This document shows, piece by piece, positions 1 through 5,123 of a stretch of DNA of 5,223 nt. Under the pieces are notes generated by a model that saw only the letters and a list, made by a program, of their open reading frames with translations, was not told the origin of the DNA and did not search any database. How positions within the stretch are numbered: position 1 is the stretch's first letter; each line of letters begins with the position of its first letter. Origin of the DNA: JBPYFK01 sp051984675 (GTDB lineage Bacteria > Actinomycetota > Actinomycetes > Mycobacteriales > Pseudonocardiaceae); assembly GCA_051984675.1 (NCBI GenBank), contig JBPYFK010000065.1, positions 1 through 5,223 of the forward strand, written 5' to 3'. The translations under genes were made by a program, and so were the position numbers.

Positions 1-905
1 CGCTCGGCGTCGATGGCAGCGGCGCAGCCCGACCCGGCGGCGGTTACGGCTTGCCGGTAGGTGTGGTCGACCAGGTCACCGGCAGCGAAGACACCAGGAA
101 TGCTGGTTCGGGTGGTCGGCTGCCTGACCAGCACGTAGCCCTGGTCGTCGACCTGGACCTGGTCGCGGACAAGCTGGCTACGCGGATCGTGGCCGATCGC
201 GACGAACATGCCAGACACCGGCAGGTCGGATTGCTCGCCGGTCACCGTGTCCCGCAGCATCACCCCCGAGACCGTGCCGTCACCGACGACTTCAGTGACC
301 ACCGCATTGGTCCGCCACTTGATCTTCTCGTTGGCCCGGGCACGTTCCAGCATGATCTTCGACGCCCGGAACTCGTCGCGCCGGTGGATGATCGTCACCG
401 ACTGGGCGAAGCGGGTGAGAAAACTCGCTTCCTCCATCGCCGAGTCGCCACCACCCACCACTGCGATGTCCAGGTCGCGGAAGAAAAACCCGTCACAGGT
501 CGCACACGACGACACCCCGTGGCCCAACAACTCCTGCTCGCCCGGTACACCGAGGTAGCGGGCCGCCGCGCCCATGGCCAAGATGACCGCCTTGGCCCGG
601 TATTCAACGCCGCCGGCGGTGACTGCCTTGACCTCACCGGACAGGTCGCACGCCTCGACGTCCTCGGCCCGCAGCTCGGCGCCGAACCGCTCGGCCTGGG
701 CACGCATCTGTTCCATGAGCTCAGGGCCCATGATGCCGTCACGAAAACCCGGGTAGTTCTCGACGTCGGTGGTCGTCATCAGGGCACCACCGAGCTGGGT
801 ACCTTCGAAGACCAACGGGGCGAGCTCCGCCCGCGCCGCATACACCGCAGCGGTGTAGCCGGCCGGACCCGAACCGACGATGATCACGTTCCGGACACTG
901 CTCAT
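1..905 (-). CDS. trxB: Thioredoxin reductase TrxB, C-terminus cut by the window edge
   Basis: This is a cytoplasmic FAD enzyme that passes electrons from NADPH to thioredoxin. The visible 301 residues show the FAD-binding GSGPAG loop (residues 11-16), the redox-active CATC (Cys134/Cys137) followed by DGFFFRD, the NADPH-binding GGGDSAMEE (151-159), HRRDEFR (174-180), and the C-terminal FAD motif AGDLVDHTYRQAVTAAGSG (275-293). The mycobacterial enzyme is about 335 residues, so roughly 30-35 residues lie beyond position 1. The ATG at 905-903 is chosen because GGAGGT (912-917 on this strand) sits 6 bases upstream. The frame is also open further upstream to an ATG at 1061, but that extension is Gly/Arg-rich and unlike TrxB. 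In mycobacteria trxB usually lies with sigM and trxC; here it follows an ECF41 sigma gene instead, so it may be a paralogue or a rearranged copy. Confidence 0.97.
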   Translation of the reverse strand, partial: MSSVRNVIIVGSGPAGYTAAVYAARAELAPLVFEGTQLGGALMTTTDVENYPGFRDGIMGPELMEQMRAQAERFGAELRAEDVEACDLSGEVKAVTAGGVEYRAKAVILAMGAAARYLGVPGEQELLGHGVSSCATCDGFFFRDLDIAVVGGGDSAMEEASFLTRFAQSVTIIHRRDEFRASKIMLERARANEKIKWRTNAVVTEVVGDGTVSGVMLRDTVTGEQSDLPVSGMFVAIGHDPRSQLVRDQVQVDDQGYVLVRQPTTRTSIPGVFAAGDLVDHTYRQAVTAAGSGCAAAIDAE

Positions 906-1061
906 CGCGCTACCTCCAGCAACAACTCGGCGAACCACACCCGCGCGCGCCGGTCGCTCTCGTTCTGGATCGCCCGGACCTCTTCGACCGATGTGTCCGC
1001 CACGTCGTCCAACCCCCATGTCCAACCCCCATCGTGGCAGCGTTTGAAGGCAACACCACAT
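902..1061 (-). pseudogene. Small ORF upstream of trxB, frameshifted by a 13-bp duplication
   Basis: A short open frame ends at a TGA overlapping the trxB ATG (ATGA), the arrangement typical of translational coupling. Its last 35 or so codons have strong G/C third positions and encode an acidic-then-basic helical stretch containing TSVEEVRAIQNESDRRAR and ending WFAELLLEVAR. In the present sequence this frame lacks an ATG; a GTG at 1003 or TTG at 1012 could give 33 or 36 residues. Deleting one copy of the tandem 13-mer at 1007-1032 joins it to an ATG at 1061, preceded by a purine-rich run, and gives a 48-codon ORF starting MWCCLQTLPRWGL. The upstream part has weaker codon bias, so its reality is less sure. 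I recognise no family. The C-terminal part could still be translated from GTG/TTG as a leader peptide. Confidence 0.38.
1007..1032. repeat. Perfect 13-bp tandem duplication
   Basis: GTCCAACCCCCAT occurs twice head to tail (1007-1019 and 1020-1032). Thirteen is not a multiple of three, so the duplication shifts the reading frame of anything translated across it. It lies in the leader between the sigma factor gene and trxB. Confidence 0.95.
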
Positions 1062-1128
1062 CTCCCTTCCCCCGCCGCATCGCACGTCTGTGCAAGCCGA
1101 TTGCGTATTGGTTTCCGAGGGCCCGGAC

Positions 1129-2070
1129 TCAGCGGCGCAGGCTGGTCTCCCGCTTGATGTGTGACAGCTTCTCGGGATTGCGCACGGCGTAGAGCCCGGT
1201 GATGAGGCCGTCGTCGAGGCGCACGGCCACGACGGTGTCGATCTCGCCGCCCTGCCGGAGTAGCAGCGCTGGGTAGCCGTTGACCTGTGCCGGCTGCAGC
1301 GACATCGTGGCGGCGATCCTGCCCAGCCCGGTTGCCAGCAGGCGGGCCACCTTGTCGGCCCCCACGATGGGCCGCAGCACGGCCTGCTTGATTCCGCCAC
1401 CGTCACCGAGGAAGACGACATCCGGCGCAAGGATGTCGAACAGGCGTTGCAGATCGCCGGTTTCGGTCGCCCGCTGGAACGCTTCGAGTGCGTCTCGGGT
1501 CTCGGCCGCGGAAATCACCCCGTGCGGCCGGCGCGCCGCGACGTGGGCCCGTGCCCGGTGCGCGATCTGGCGGATCGCAGCTGGGCTCTTGTCGACGGCC
1601 TCGGCGATCTCGTCGTAGGCCAGTTCGAACACGTCGCGCAGCACGAACACCGCCCGCTCGGTTGGCGTGAGCGTCTCCAGCACCAGCATCATCGCCATCG
1701 AGACGCTGTCGGCCAGTTCGACGTCCTCGGCCACGTCGGGCGCAGTGAGCAGCGGCTCGGGAAGCCAGGGGCCAACGTAGGACTCCTTGCGGCGGCCGAG
1801 CGTCCGCAGCCGGCCCAGAGCCTGCCGCGTGGTGATCCGCACCAGGTAGGCGCGCTGATCCCGCACGGTGTCGAGGTCGACGCCCGCCCAACGCAGCCAG
1901 GTCTCCTGCAGGACATCCTCCGCGTCGGCGGCCGAGCCGAGCATCTCGTAGGCGACGGTGAACAGCAGGTTGCGGTGGGCGAGGAACGCCTCAGTGGCCG
2001 GGTCCGGGCGGTCGTCCCGACTGTTGCCCCTGCCGCGATCATCGGGTGCGGTCTGCGACGTGCCGGCCAT
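1129..2070 (-). CDS. ECF41-type RNA polymerase sigma factor with fused SnoaL-like domain
   Basis: This 313-residue alternative sigma factor is of the ECF41 group, in which a C-terminal SnoaL-like domain replaces a separate anti-sigma factor and modulates activity. After a disordered N-terminus (1-25), sigma region 2 spans about 27-95 (GSAADAEDVLQETWLRW). The linker carries the group signature WLPEP (102-106). Region 4 spans about 125-178 (LTPTERAVFVLRDVFELAYDEIA, with AAIRQIAHRAR as recognition helix). The SnoaL-like domain runs about 190-300, with DGGG (223-226; the usual DGGGK reads DGGGIK here) and NPEKL (298-302) near the end. The ATG at 2070 is chosen because GAGGAG lies 6 bases upstream and the matching ECF41 promoter lies at 2109-2135. 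The frame is open to 2151, but a start there would be upstream of the promoter. Mycobacterial SigJ is a relative, but I cannot assign orthology. It is divergent from the CMD gene. Confidence 0.95.
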   Translation of the reverse strand: MAGTSQTAPDDRGRGNSRDDRPDPATEAFLAHRNLLFTVAYEMLGSAADAEDVLQETWLRWAGVDLDTVRDQRAYLVRITTRQALGRLRTLGRRKESYVGPWLPEPLLTAPDVAEDVELADSVSMAMMLVLETLTPTERAVFVLRDVFELAYDEIAEAVDKSPAAIRQIAHRARAHVAARRPHGVISAAETRDALEAFQRATETGDLQRLFDILAPDVVFLGDGGGIKQAVLRPIVGADKVARLLATGLGRIAATMSLQPAQVNGYPALLLRQGGEIDTVVAVRLDDGLITGLYAVRNPEKLSHIKRETSLRR

Positions 2071-2108
2071 GGGTGGCTCCTCGTGACTGTCGACTGCGTC
2101 ACCCACCA

Positions 2109-2135
2109 GACGCCGGACTCCGCCGTTGTGTGACA
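2109..2135 (-). promoter_or_regulatory. ECF41-type promoter of the sigma factor gene (autoregulation)
   Basis: On the minus strand TGTCACA (2135-2129) is followed by exactly 16 bases and CGTC (2112-2109). This is the known ECF41 promoter consensus. Transcription would start near 2100, giving a leader of about 30 bases before the ATG at 2070. The match implies that the sigma factor activates its own gene, and it also rules out translation starts upstream of about 2100 on this transcript. Confidence 0.85.
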
Positions 2136-2240
2136 CCGAGACGGTTGCCAACGTGACGGTGAGGGCAGCGTCGTGACCAGCGGCGCGTCCTATATCACCG
2201 TAGTGGCCACCTGATTGTGGCGCACGTCACCAGACCGCGA

Positions 2241-2267
2241 TGTCACGGGGATCGGGTCGACGGCATC
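2241..2267 (+). promoter_or_regulatory. ECF41-type promoter of the CMD gene
   Basis: TGTCACG (2241-2247), 16 bases, then CATC (2264-2267). This differs from the sigma gene's own promoter by one base in each element and has identical spacing. Transcription would start near 2274, about 35 bases before the CMD start codon. The two deviations suggest a somewhat weaker promoter. Together with 2109-2135 it makes a divergent pair with about 105 bp between the -35 elements. Confidence 0.75.
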
Positions 2268-2308
2268 TCGTGTTCGTTGGGTGCAACACCACGAGTGAGG
2301 ACGAAGTC

Positions 2309-2794
2309 ATGGACGCCCGATTCAACATGTTCGACAACGAGATCGCCGCTCAGTTCTTCAAGCGGTTCGCCAACACCAGCCTGGTGATCGCGCAGTCGCC
2401 GCTGCCGAAGTCCACGCAGGAGTTGGTGTCGCTGCGCGCCAGCCAGATCAACGGCTGCGGTTGGTGCATCGATATGCACACCAAGGAGGCCGGGGCCGCT
2501 GGTGAGACCTCGGTCCGACTCAACCTGGTCGCCGCGTGGCGCGAGTCCACCGTGTTCACCGAGGCCGAGCGGGCCGCGCTGGCGCTCGCCGAAGAGGGCA
2601 CCCGGCTTGCCGACGCCCACCACGGCGTGTCCGACGAGACCTGGGCCCAGGTGCGCAAGCACTACGACGACGACCAGATCGCCGCGCTGGTCTGCCTTGT
2701 CGCCCTGATCAACGCGGCCAACCGGCTCGCCGTGATCGTGCACCAGCAGGGAGGCTCCTACGAGCCTGGGATGTTCGCCGCCGCGTTCCACTGA
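2309..2794 (+). CDS. AhpD-like carboxymuconolactone decarboxylase family protein
   Basis: This 161-residue all-helical protein belongs to the CMD/AhpD superfamily, whose CxxC members reduce hydroperoxides or handle thiols and usually form trimers or hexamers in the cytoplasm. The signature is complete: Glu38 in QELVSLRASQINGCGWC, Cys50 and Cys53 (CGWC), and His57. The 12-residue Glu-Cys and 4-residue Cys-His spacings are those of the AhpD proton-relay site, so a redox role is more likely than lactone decarboxylation. The ATG at 2309 has GAGGA (2297-2301) 7 bases upstream. An in-frame ATG at 2240 is rejected because it lies at the promoter. The gene is transcribed away from an ECF41 sigma factor, a standard ECF41 arrangement, and is expected to be its target. 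A reductant is not encoded beside it unless the nearby trxB serves. The in vivo substrate is unknown. Confidence 0.93.
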   Translation: MDARFNMFDNEIAAQFFKRFANTSLVIAQSPLPKSTQELVSLRASQINGCGWCIDMHTKEAGAAGETSVRLNLVAAWRESTVFTEAERAALALAEEGTRLADAHHGVSDETWAQVRKHYDDDQIAALVCLVALINAANRLAVIVHQQGGSYEPGMFAAAFH

Positions 2795-2810
2795 TCGGCA
2801 GGCGACATCC

Positions 2811-2845
2811 GGTCCGGCCCAGGATCATGCGATCCGGGCCGGGCC
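2811..2845 (+). terminator. Strong hairpin after the CMD gene, U-tract absent
   Basis: GGTCCGGCCC-A-GGATC pairs across an ATGC loop with GATCC-GGGCCGGGCC. This gives a 15-bp stem with one bulged A and one G-U pair, beginning 16 bases after the CMD stop codon. No T-run follows, as is common for terminators in high-G+C actinobacteria. It probably insulates the CMD transcript from the downstream operon. Confidence 0.65.
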
Positions 2846-3107
2846 TGCGGGGCGACCTCGCTGGTCAAGCAACAACCACCGGCCGAGTGGCCGACCATGG
2901 CGGCCGGATCTGATGCACGAAATCGGCAGATCAGTGCGTTCGTTGAATGCACGAATCGCGGCAGAAGAGTGCGTCAGAAGCGGGACGTCGGCGGGGCTGT
3001 GTTCAACCTCGCGGATCGTGGCGCGGGCGCCTCCGTCTCATGGCACATTCCGGGCAGCCCATTGTCGCGGGCATGCCTTGTAGACGGTCCGGCCTTCCTC
3101 GGCAGGG
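2846..3107. other. Intergenic stretch without a recognisable gene
   Basis: No frame here shows a known domain, a convincing ribosome-binding site or mycobacterial-like codon bias over a useful length. A 72-codon frame (2897-3115) is open, but its product resembles nothing I know and it runs into the padR promoter. The notable content is the repeat at 2913-2975. Confidence 0.6.
2913..2975. repeat. Imperfect 34-bp-period tandem repeat with inverted repeats
   Basis: Unit 1 (from 2913) and unit 2 (from 2947) share ATGCACGAA, then TC, GGCAGA and AGTGCGT at matching offsets, about 24 identities over 28 positions with small indels. An 8-bp stem with a GTT loop (GTGCGTTC at 2934-2941, GAATGCAC at 2945-2952, one G-U pair) spans the unit boundary. 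GATCTG (2907-2912) is inverted as CAGATC (2927-2932). This could be a cluster of protein-binding sites or a structured remnant. Confidence 0.6.
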
Positions 3108-3143
3108 ATACCTAGAGCTATGATGCATCCTAGATCTAGGTAT
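3108..3143 (+). promoter_or_regulatory. padR promoter with overlapping palindromic operator
   Basis: ATACCTAGA (3108-3116) is repeated in inverted form as TCTAGGTAT (3135-3143) with 18 bases between them. The right arm belongs to a perfect 12-bp palindrome CCTAGATCTAGG (3129-3140). A good -10 hexamer TATGAT lies at 3119-3124 between the arms, with only a weak -35 (TTCCTC, 3095-3100, spacing 18). The expected start point near 3131 falls inside the palindrome. A repressor bound here would block RNA polymerase, fitting autorepression by the PadR protein encoded 18 bases downstream. Confidence 0.7.
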
Positions 3144-3160
3144 TGGGCGGAGGTGGGCTG

Positions 3161-3535
3161 GTGAGGGTCGCCAAAGATCTCGTGGCCGCCTCGGCCACAC
3201 CGATGGTGCTGGGCATCCTGGCCGAGGGGGAAAGCTACGGCTACGCCATCCTCAAACGGATCAACGAACTGTCCGCTGGCGAGTTGGACTGGACCGAGGG
3301 GCTGCTTTACCCGTTGCTGCACCGACTTGAGCGCCTCGGCTATGTGGAGTCGAGCTGGCAGTCGGTTGCCGGGGAGCGGCGACGCAAGTACTACCGCATC
3401 ACCAACAGCGGTTTGGCTGAGCTTGCCGAGCAACGCCGCCAGTGGGACACGGTCGTGGATGCGCTCAAGAAGGTCTGGCTCGCCCAAGGTGATGTGACGA
3501 CGTTGACAGCAAGCCGACTGGAGGGCCAGGCATGA
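3161..3535 (+). CDS. PadR-family transcriptional repressor
   Basis: This 124-residue winged-helix DNA-binding protein is of the short PadR (PadR-s2-like) type. It shows the N-terminal helix leading to TPMVLGILAEGESYGYAI (13-30), the recognition segment LLYPLLHRLERLGYVESSW (48-66), the wing with basic RRRKYYRIT (73-81), and a C-terminal dimerisation helix (about 84-113). The GTG at 3161 is chosen because GGAGGT (3149-3154) lies 6 bases upstream. An in-frame TTG at 3143 would add MGGGGL encoded by the ribosome-binding site itself. Its stop overlaps the next start codon as ATGA, so the two genes form an operon with coupled translation. Short PadR proteins beside membrane proteins with a HAAS/permease-prefix domain are a recurrent pairing. 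It probably represses the operon from the inverted repeat at 3108-3143; its inducer is unknown. Confidence 0.95.
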   Translation: MRVAKDLVAASATPMVLGILAEGESYGYAILKRINELSAGELDWTEGLLYPLLHRLERLGYVESSWQSVAGERRRKYYRITNSGLAELAEQRRQWDTVVDALKKVWLAQGDVTTLTASRLEGQA

Positions 3536-4905
3536 CAGCACCAGACGGTCAAAGCGAACTGGAGGACCAGTTCGCTCAGTGGCGTCACTACGTGCAGCGC
3601 CGCCCAGAGTTACGGCGCTCCGACGCTGAAGAGCTCGAAGACCATCTCCGGGGTTCGGTCGACGAGCTCATCGCCGCTGGGCTACGCGACGACGAGGCGT
3701 TCCTGGTCGCGGTCAAACGCATGGGTGGCTTGGACGACTTGTCCCGCGAGTTCGCCCGGGAACATTCGGAACGGCTGTGGAAGCAACTGGTGCTGACCGA
3801 CGAGACCGACAGCCCGGTAGCGGACACCCGGCCGCGGCGTGAACTGCTCGCGATGGTCATCTGCGCGGCGGGCGCGGCAGCATCGGTCAAGGTGCCGGCG
3901 CTGTTCGGGATGAGCTTCCCACGGGATGCCGCGTTCTACGGGCCCAACGTCGGACTGTTCGCGCTGCCCTGGCTGGCCGCTTTCCTGTCCTGGCGCCGTC
4001 AGGCCAGGCCGGTGCTGATCGGGGTACTGGCTGCGTTGTTCGGGCTCGGCGCCGTGGCGGCCAACATTTATCCATTCACGAAGGACTCCCAGTCGGTGGT
4101 CCTGACCAGCATCCATCTCCCCATCGCACTGTGGTTCGTGGTCGGTCTGGCCTACGTGGCCGACGATCTGCGATCGTCCCGCCGGCGAATGGACTTCATC
4201 CGCTTCACCGGCGAATGGTTTGTCTACCTCTCCCTGATCGCCTGCGGTGGCGGTGTGCTGATCTCGTTCATCTTCGGGACCTTCGAGGCCATCGGGATCG
4301 TCCCGGGGCCCTTCATCACGCAGTGGGTTCTTCCCTGCGGCGGCGTGGCCGCGGTCGTGGTTGCCGGGTGGCTCGTCGAGGCCAAGCAGAGTGTTGTGGA
4401 GAACATAGCGCCAGTGCTCGCGCGACTATTCACCCCGCTGTTCACCGTGGTTCTGCTCGCCTTTCTTGTTGCCCTCGGCTGGACACGCGCCGGCATCAAC
4501 CTCGAGCGGGAAGCGCTCATCCTGTTCGACTTGCTGCTCGTCGTGGTGCTGGGGTTGCTGCTCTACTCGATTTCAGCCCGCGATCCACTGGCCCCGTCTG
4601 GCCTGTTCGACAAGCTGCAGCTCGCCCTCGTGGTCAGCGCGCTAGCCATCGACGTGTTCGTGCTGCTGGAAATCACCGGACGCATCACCGAGTACGGCAC
4701 CACACCCAACAAGGCGGCGGCGCTGGGCGAGAACGTCATCCTGCTGGCCAATCTCGCCTGGTCCGCATGGCTATTGCTGGGATTCATCCGCCGGACCACA
4801 CCGTTCGCGGCGCTCGAACGCTGGCAGACCGGCTACCTCCCCGTCTACGCCACGTGGGCATGGATCGTCGCCCTGGTCTTCCCCCCGTTGTTCAGCTACC
4901 TCTAA
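3532..4905 (+). CDS. Permease-prefix (HAAS-like) domain polytopic membrane protein
   Basis: This 457-residue integral membrane protein is of unknown function. Residues 1-85 form a charged helical cytoplasmic domain (QFAQWRHYVQRRPELRRSD, then EELEDHLRGSVDELIAAGL and the AVKRMGGLDDLSREFAREH segment), the pattern of the permease-prefix/HAAS-type domains found with PadR regulators. About 11 hydrophobic segments follow, near residues 105-125, 138-154, 161-180, 191-210, 227-250, 262-281, 297-316, 327-346, 361-380, 401-419 and 436-453. The second half (FTPLFTVVLLAFLVALGW, REALILFDLLLVVVLGLLLY, GENVILLANLAW, LERWQTGYLPVYA) resembles DUF4153-like proteins as I remember them. There is no ATPase motif and no signal peptide. 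The ATG overlaps the padR stop and has GGAGGG 6 bases upstream. It may be a stress-sensing or envelope protein whose level PadR sets; transport is possible but not shown. Confidence 0.9.
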   Translation: MTAPDGQSELEDQFAQWRHYVQRRPELRRSDAEELEDHLRGSVDELIAAGLRDDEAFLVAVKRMGGLDDLSREFAREHSERLWKQLVLTDETDSPVADTRPRRELLAMVICAAGAAASVKVPALFGMSFPRDAAFYGPNVGLFALPWLAAFLSWRRQARPVLIGVLAALFGLGAVAANIYPFTKDSQSVVLTSIHLPIALWFVVGLAYVADDLRSSRRRMDFIRFTGEWFVYLSLIACGGGVLISFIFGTFEAIGIVPGPFITQWVLPCGGVAAVVVAGWLVEAKQSVVENIAPVLARLFTPLFTVVLLAFLVALGWTRAGINLEREALILFDLLLVVVLGLLLYSISARDPLAPSGLFDKLQLALVVSALAIDVFVLLEITGRITEYGTTPNKAAALGENVILLANLAWSAWLLLGFIRRTTPFAALERWQTGYLPVYATWAWIVALVFPPLFSYL

Positions 4906-4907
4906 CC

Positions 4908-4922
4908 GGCCAGGTCCTGGCC
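4908..4922 (+). terminator. Short hairpin just after the membrane protein gene
   Basis: GGCCAG-GTC-CTGGCC forms a 6-bp G/C-rich stem beginning 2 bases after the stop codon. No T-run follows. It may be a weak terminator for the padR operon, but a stem this short could also be chance in G/C-rich DNA. Confidence 0.35.
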
Positions 4923-4976
4923 AAGGACGCCAACGTTGACGACTGGAAGGTCGGTTACCCCACGACCGCGGGAATC

Positions 4977-5101
4977 CGCAATGCGCCTCTTTCCATTGAG
5001 GGCAGGCATCGTCTGGTCGAGCGCTGCCGCACGCCGCCGATCGCGCACGTCGCAGCGGAGATGGAATCTCCCGGGCGTGCGCGTCGAAGTGGGTCAACCG
5101 C
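4977..5101 (+). pseudogene. IS481-like transposase N-terminal remnant, frameshifted
   Basis: One frame encodes RNAPLSIEGRHRLVERC followed by RTPPIAHVAAEM (4977-5063). The next frame continues GISRACASKWVNR (to 5101). Joined, these read as the helix-turn-helix N-terminus of IS481-family transposases. The join needs one extra G after the ATG at 5061-5063 (ATGGAATCTCC where ATGGGAATCTCC is expected), so a single-base deletion has broken the frame. No start codon precedes RNAPLS at the usual place, and homology stops at about 5101 with no rve catalytic domain. It is therefore a dead fragment, lost at both ends. The inverted terminal repeats of the element are not visible. Confidence 0.75.
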
Positions 5102-5123
5102 GGCGGGTTTTCAGAACCCGCGG
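5098..5123. repeat. Hairpin at the junction of two mobile-element remnants
   Basis: GCGGGTT (5103-5109) pairs with AACCCGC (5115-5121) around a TTCAG loop, and CCGCGG flanks both sides (5098-5103 and 5118-5123). It lies exactly where the plus-strand transposase fragment and the minus-strand integrase fragment meet. It could be an end sequence of a mobile element, a target duplication or a terminator; the sequence alone does not decide. Confidence 0.5.

Noticed and set aside
906..1061. N-terminal extension of TrxB from the ATG at 1061
   Set aside because: The extension is Gly/Arg-rich and unlike TrxB N-termini, and the ATG at 905 has an ideal GGAGGT 6 bases upstream.
51..1157. Long plus-strand open frame (368 codons) across the trxB region
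   Set aside because: It is antisense to trxB, whose minus-strand product is unmistakable; its own translation shows no domain and reflects codon-bias shadowing.
1144..1166. Another TGTCACA on the minus strand (1166-1160) that might be an ECF41 promoter for trxB
   Set aside because: After 16 bases it reads AGCC, not CGTC, and it encodes the LSHIK segment of the sigma factor.
1447..2133. Plus-strand open frame of 228 codons opposite the sigma gene
   Set aside because: It is the shadow of the sigma factor's G/C-biased codons, with no recognisable domain.
2240..2308. Upstream ATG (2240) as start of the CMD protein
   Set aside because: It would place the start codon at the -35 element; the ATG at 2309 has a ribosome-binding site and matches CMD family N-termini.
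2897..3115. 72-codon plus-strand frame in the gap before padR
   Set aside because: No convincing ribosome-binding site, no recognisable sequence, and it overlaps the padR operator and promoter.
3038..3541. 167-codon minus-strand frame opposite padR
   Set aside because: Antisense shadow of a clear PadR protein; it also crosses the padR promoter.
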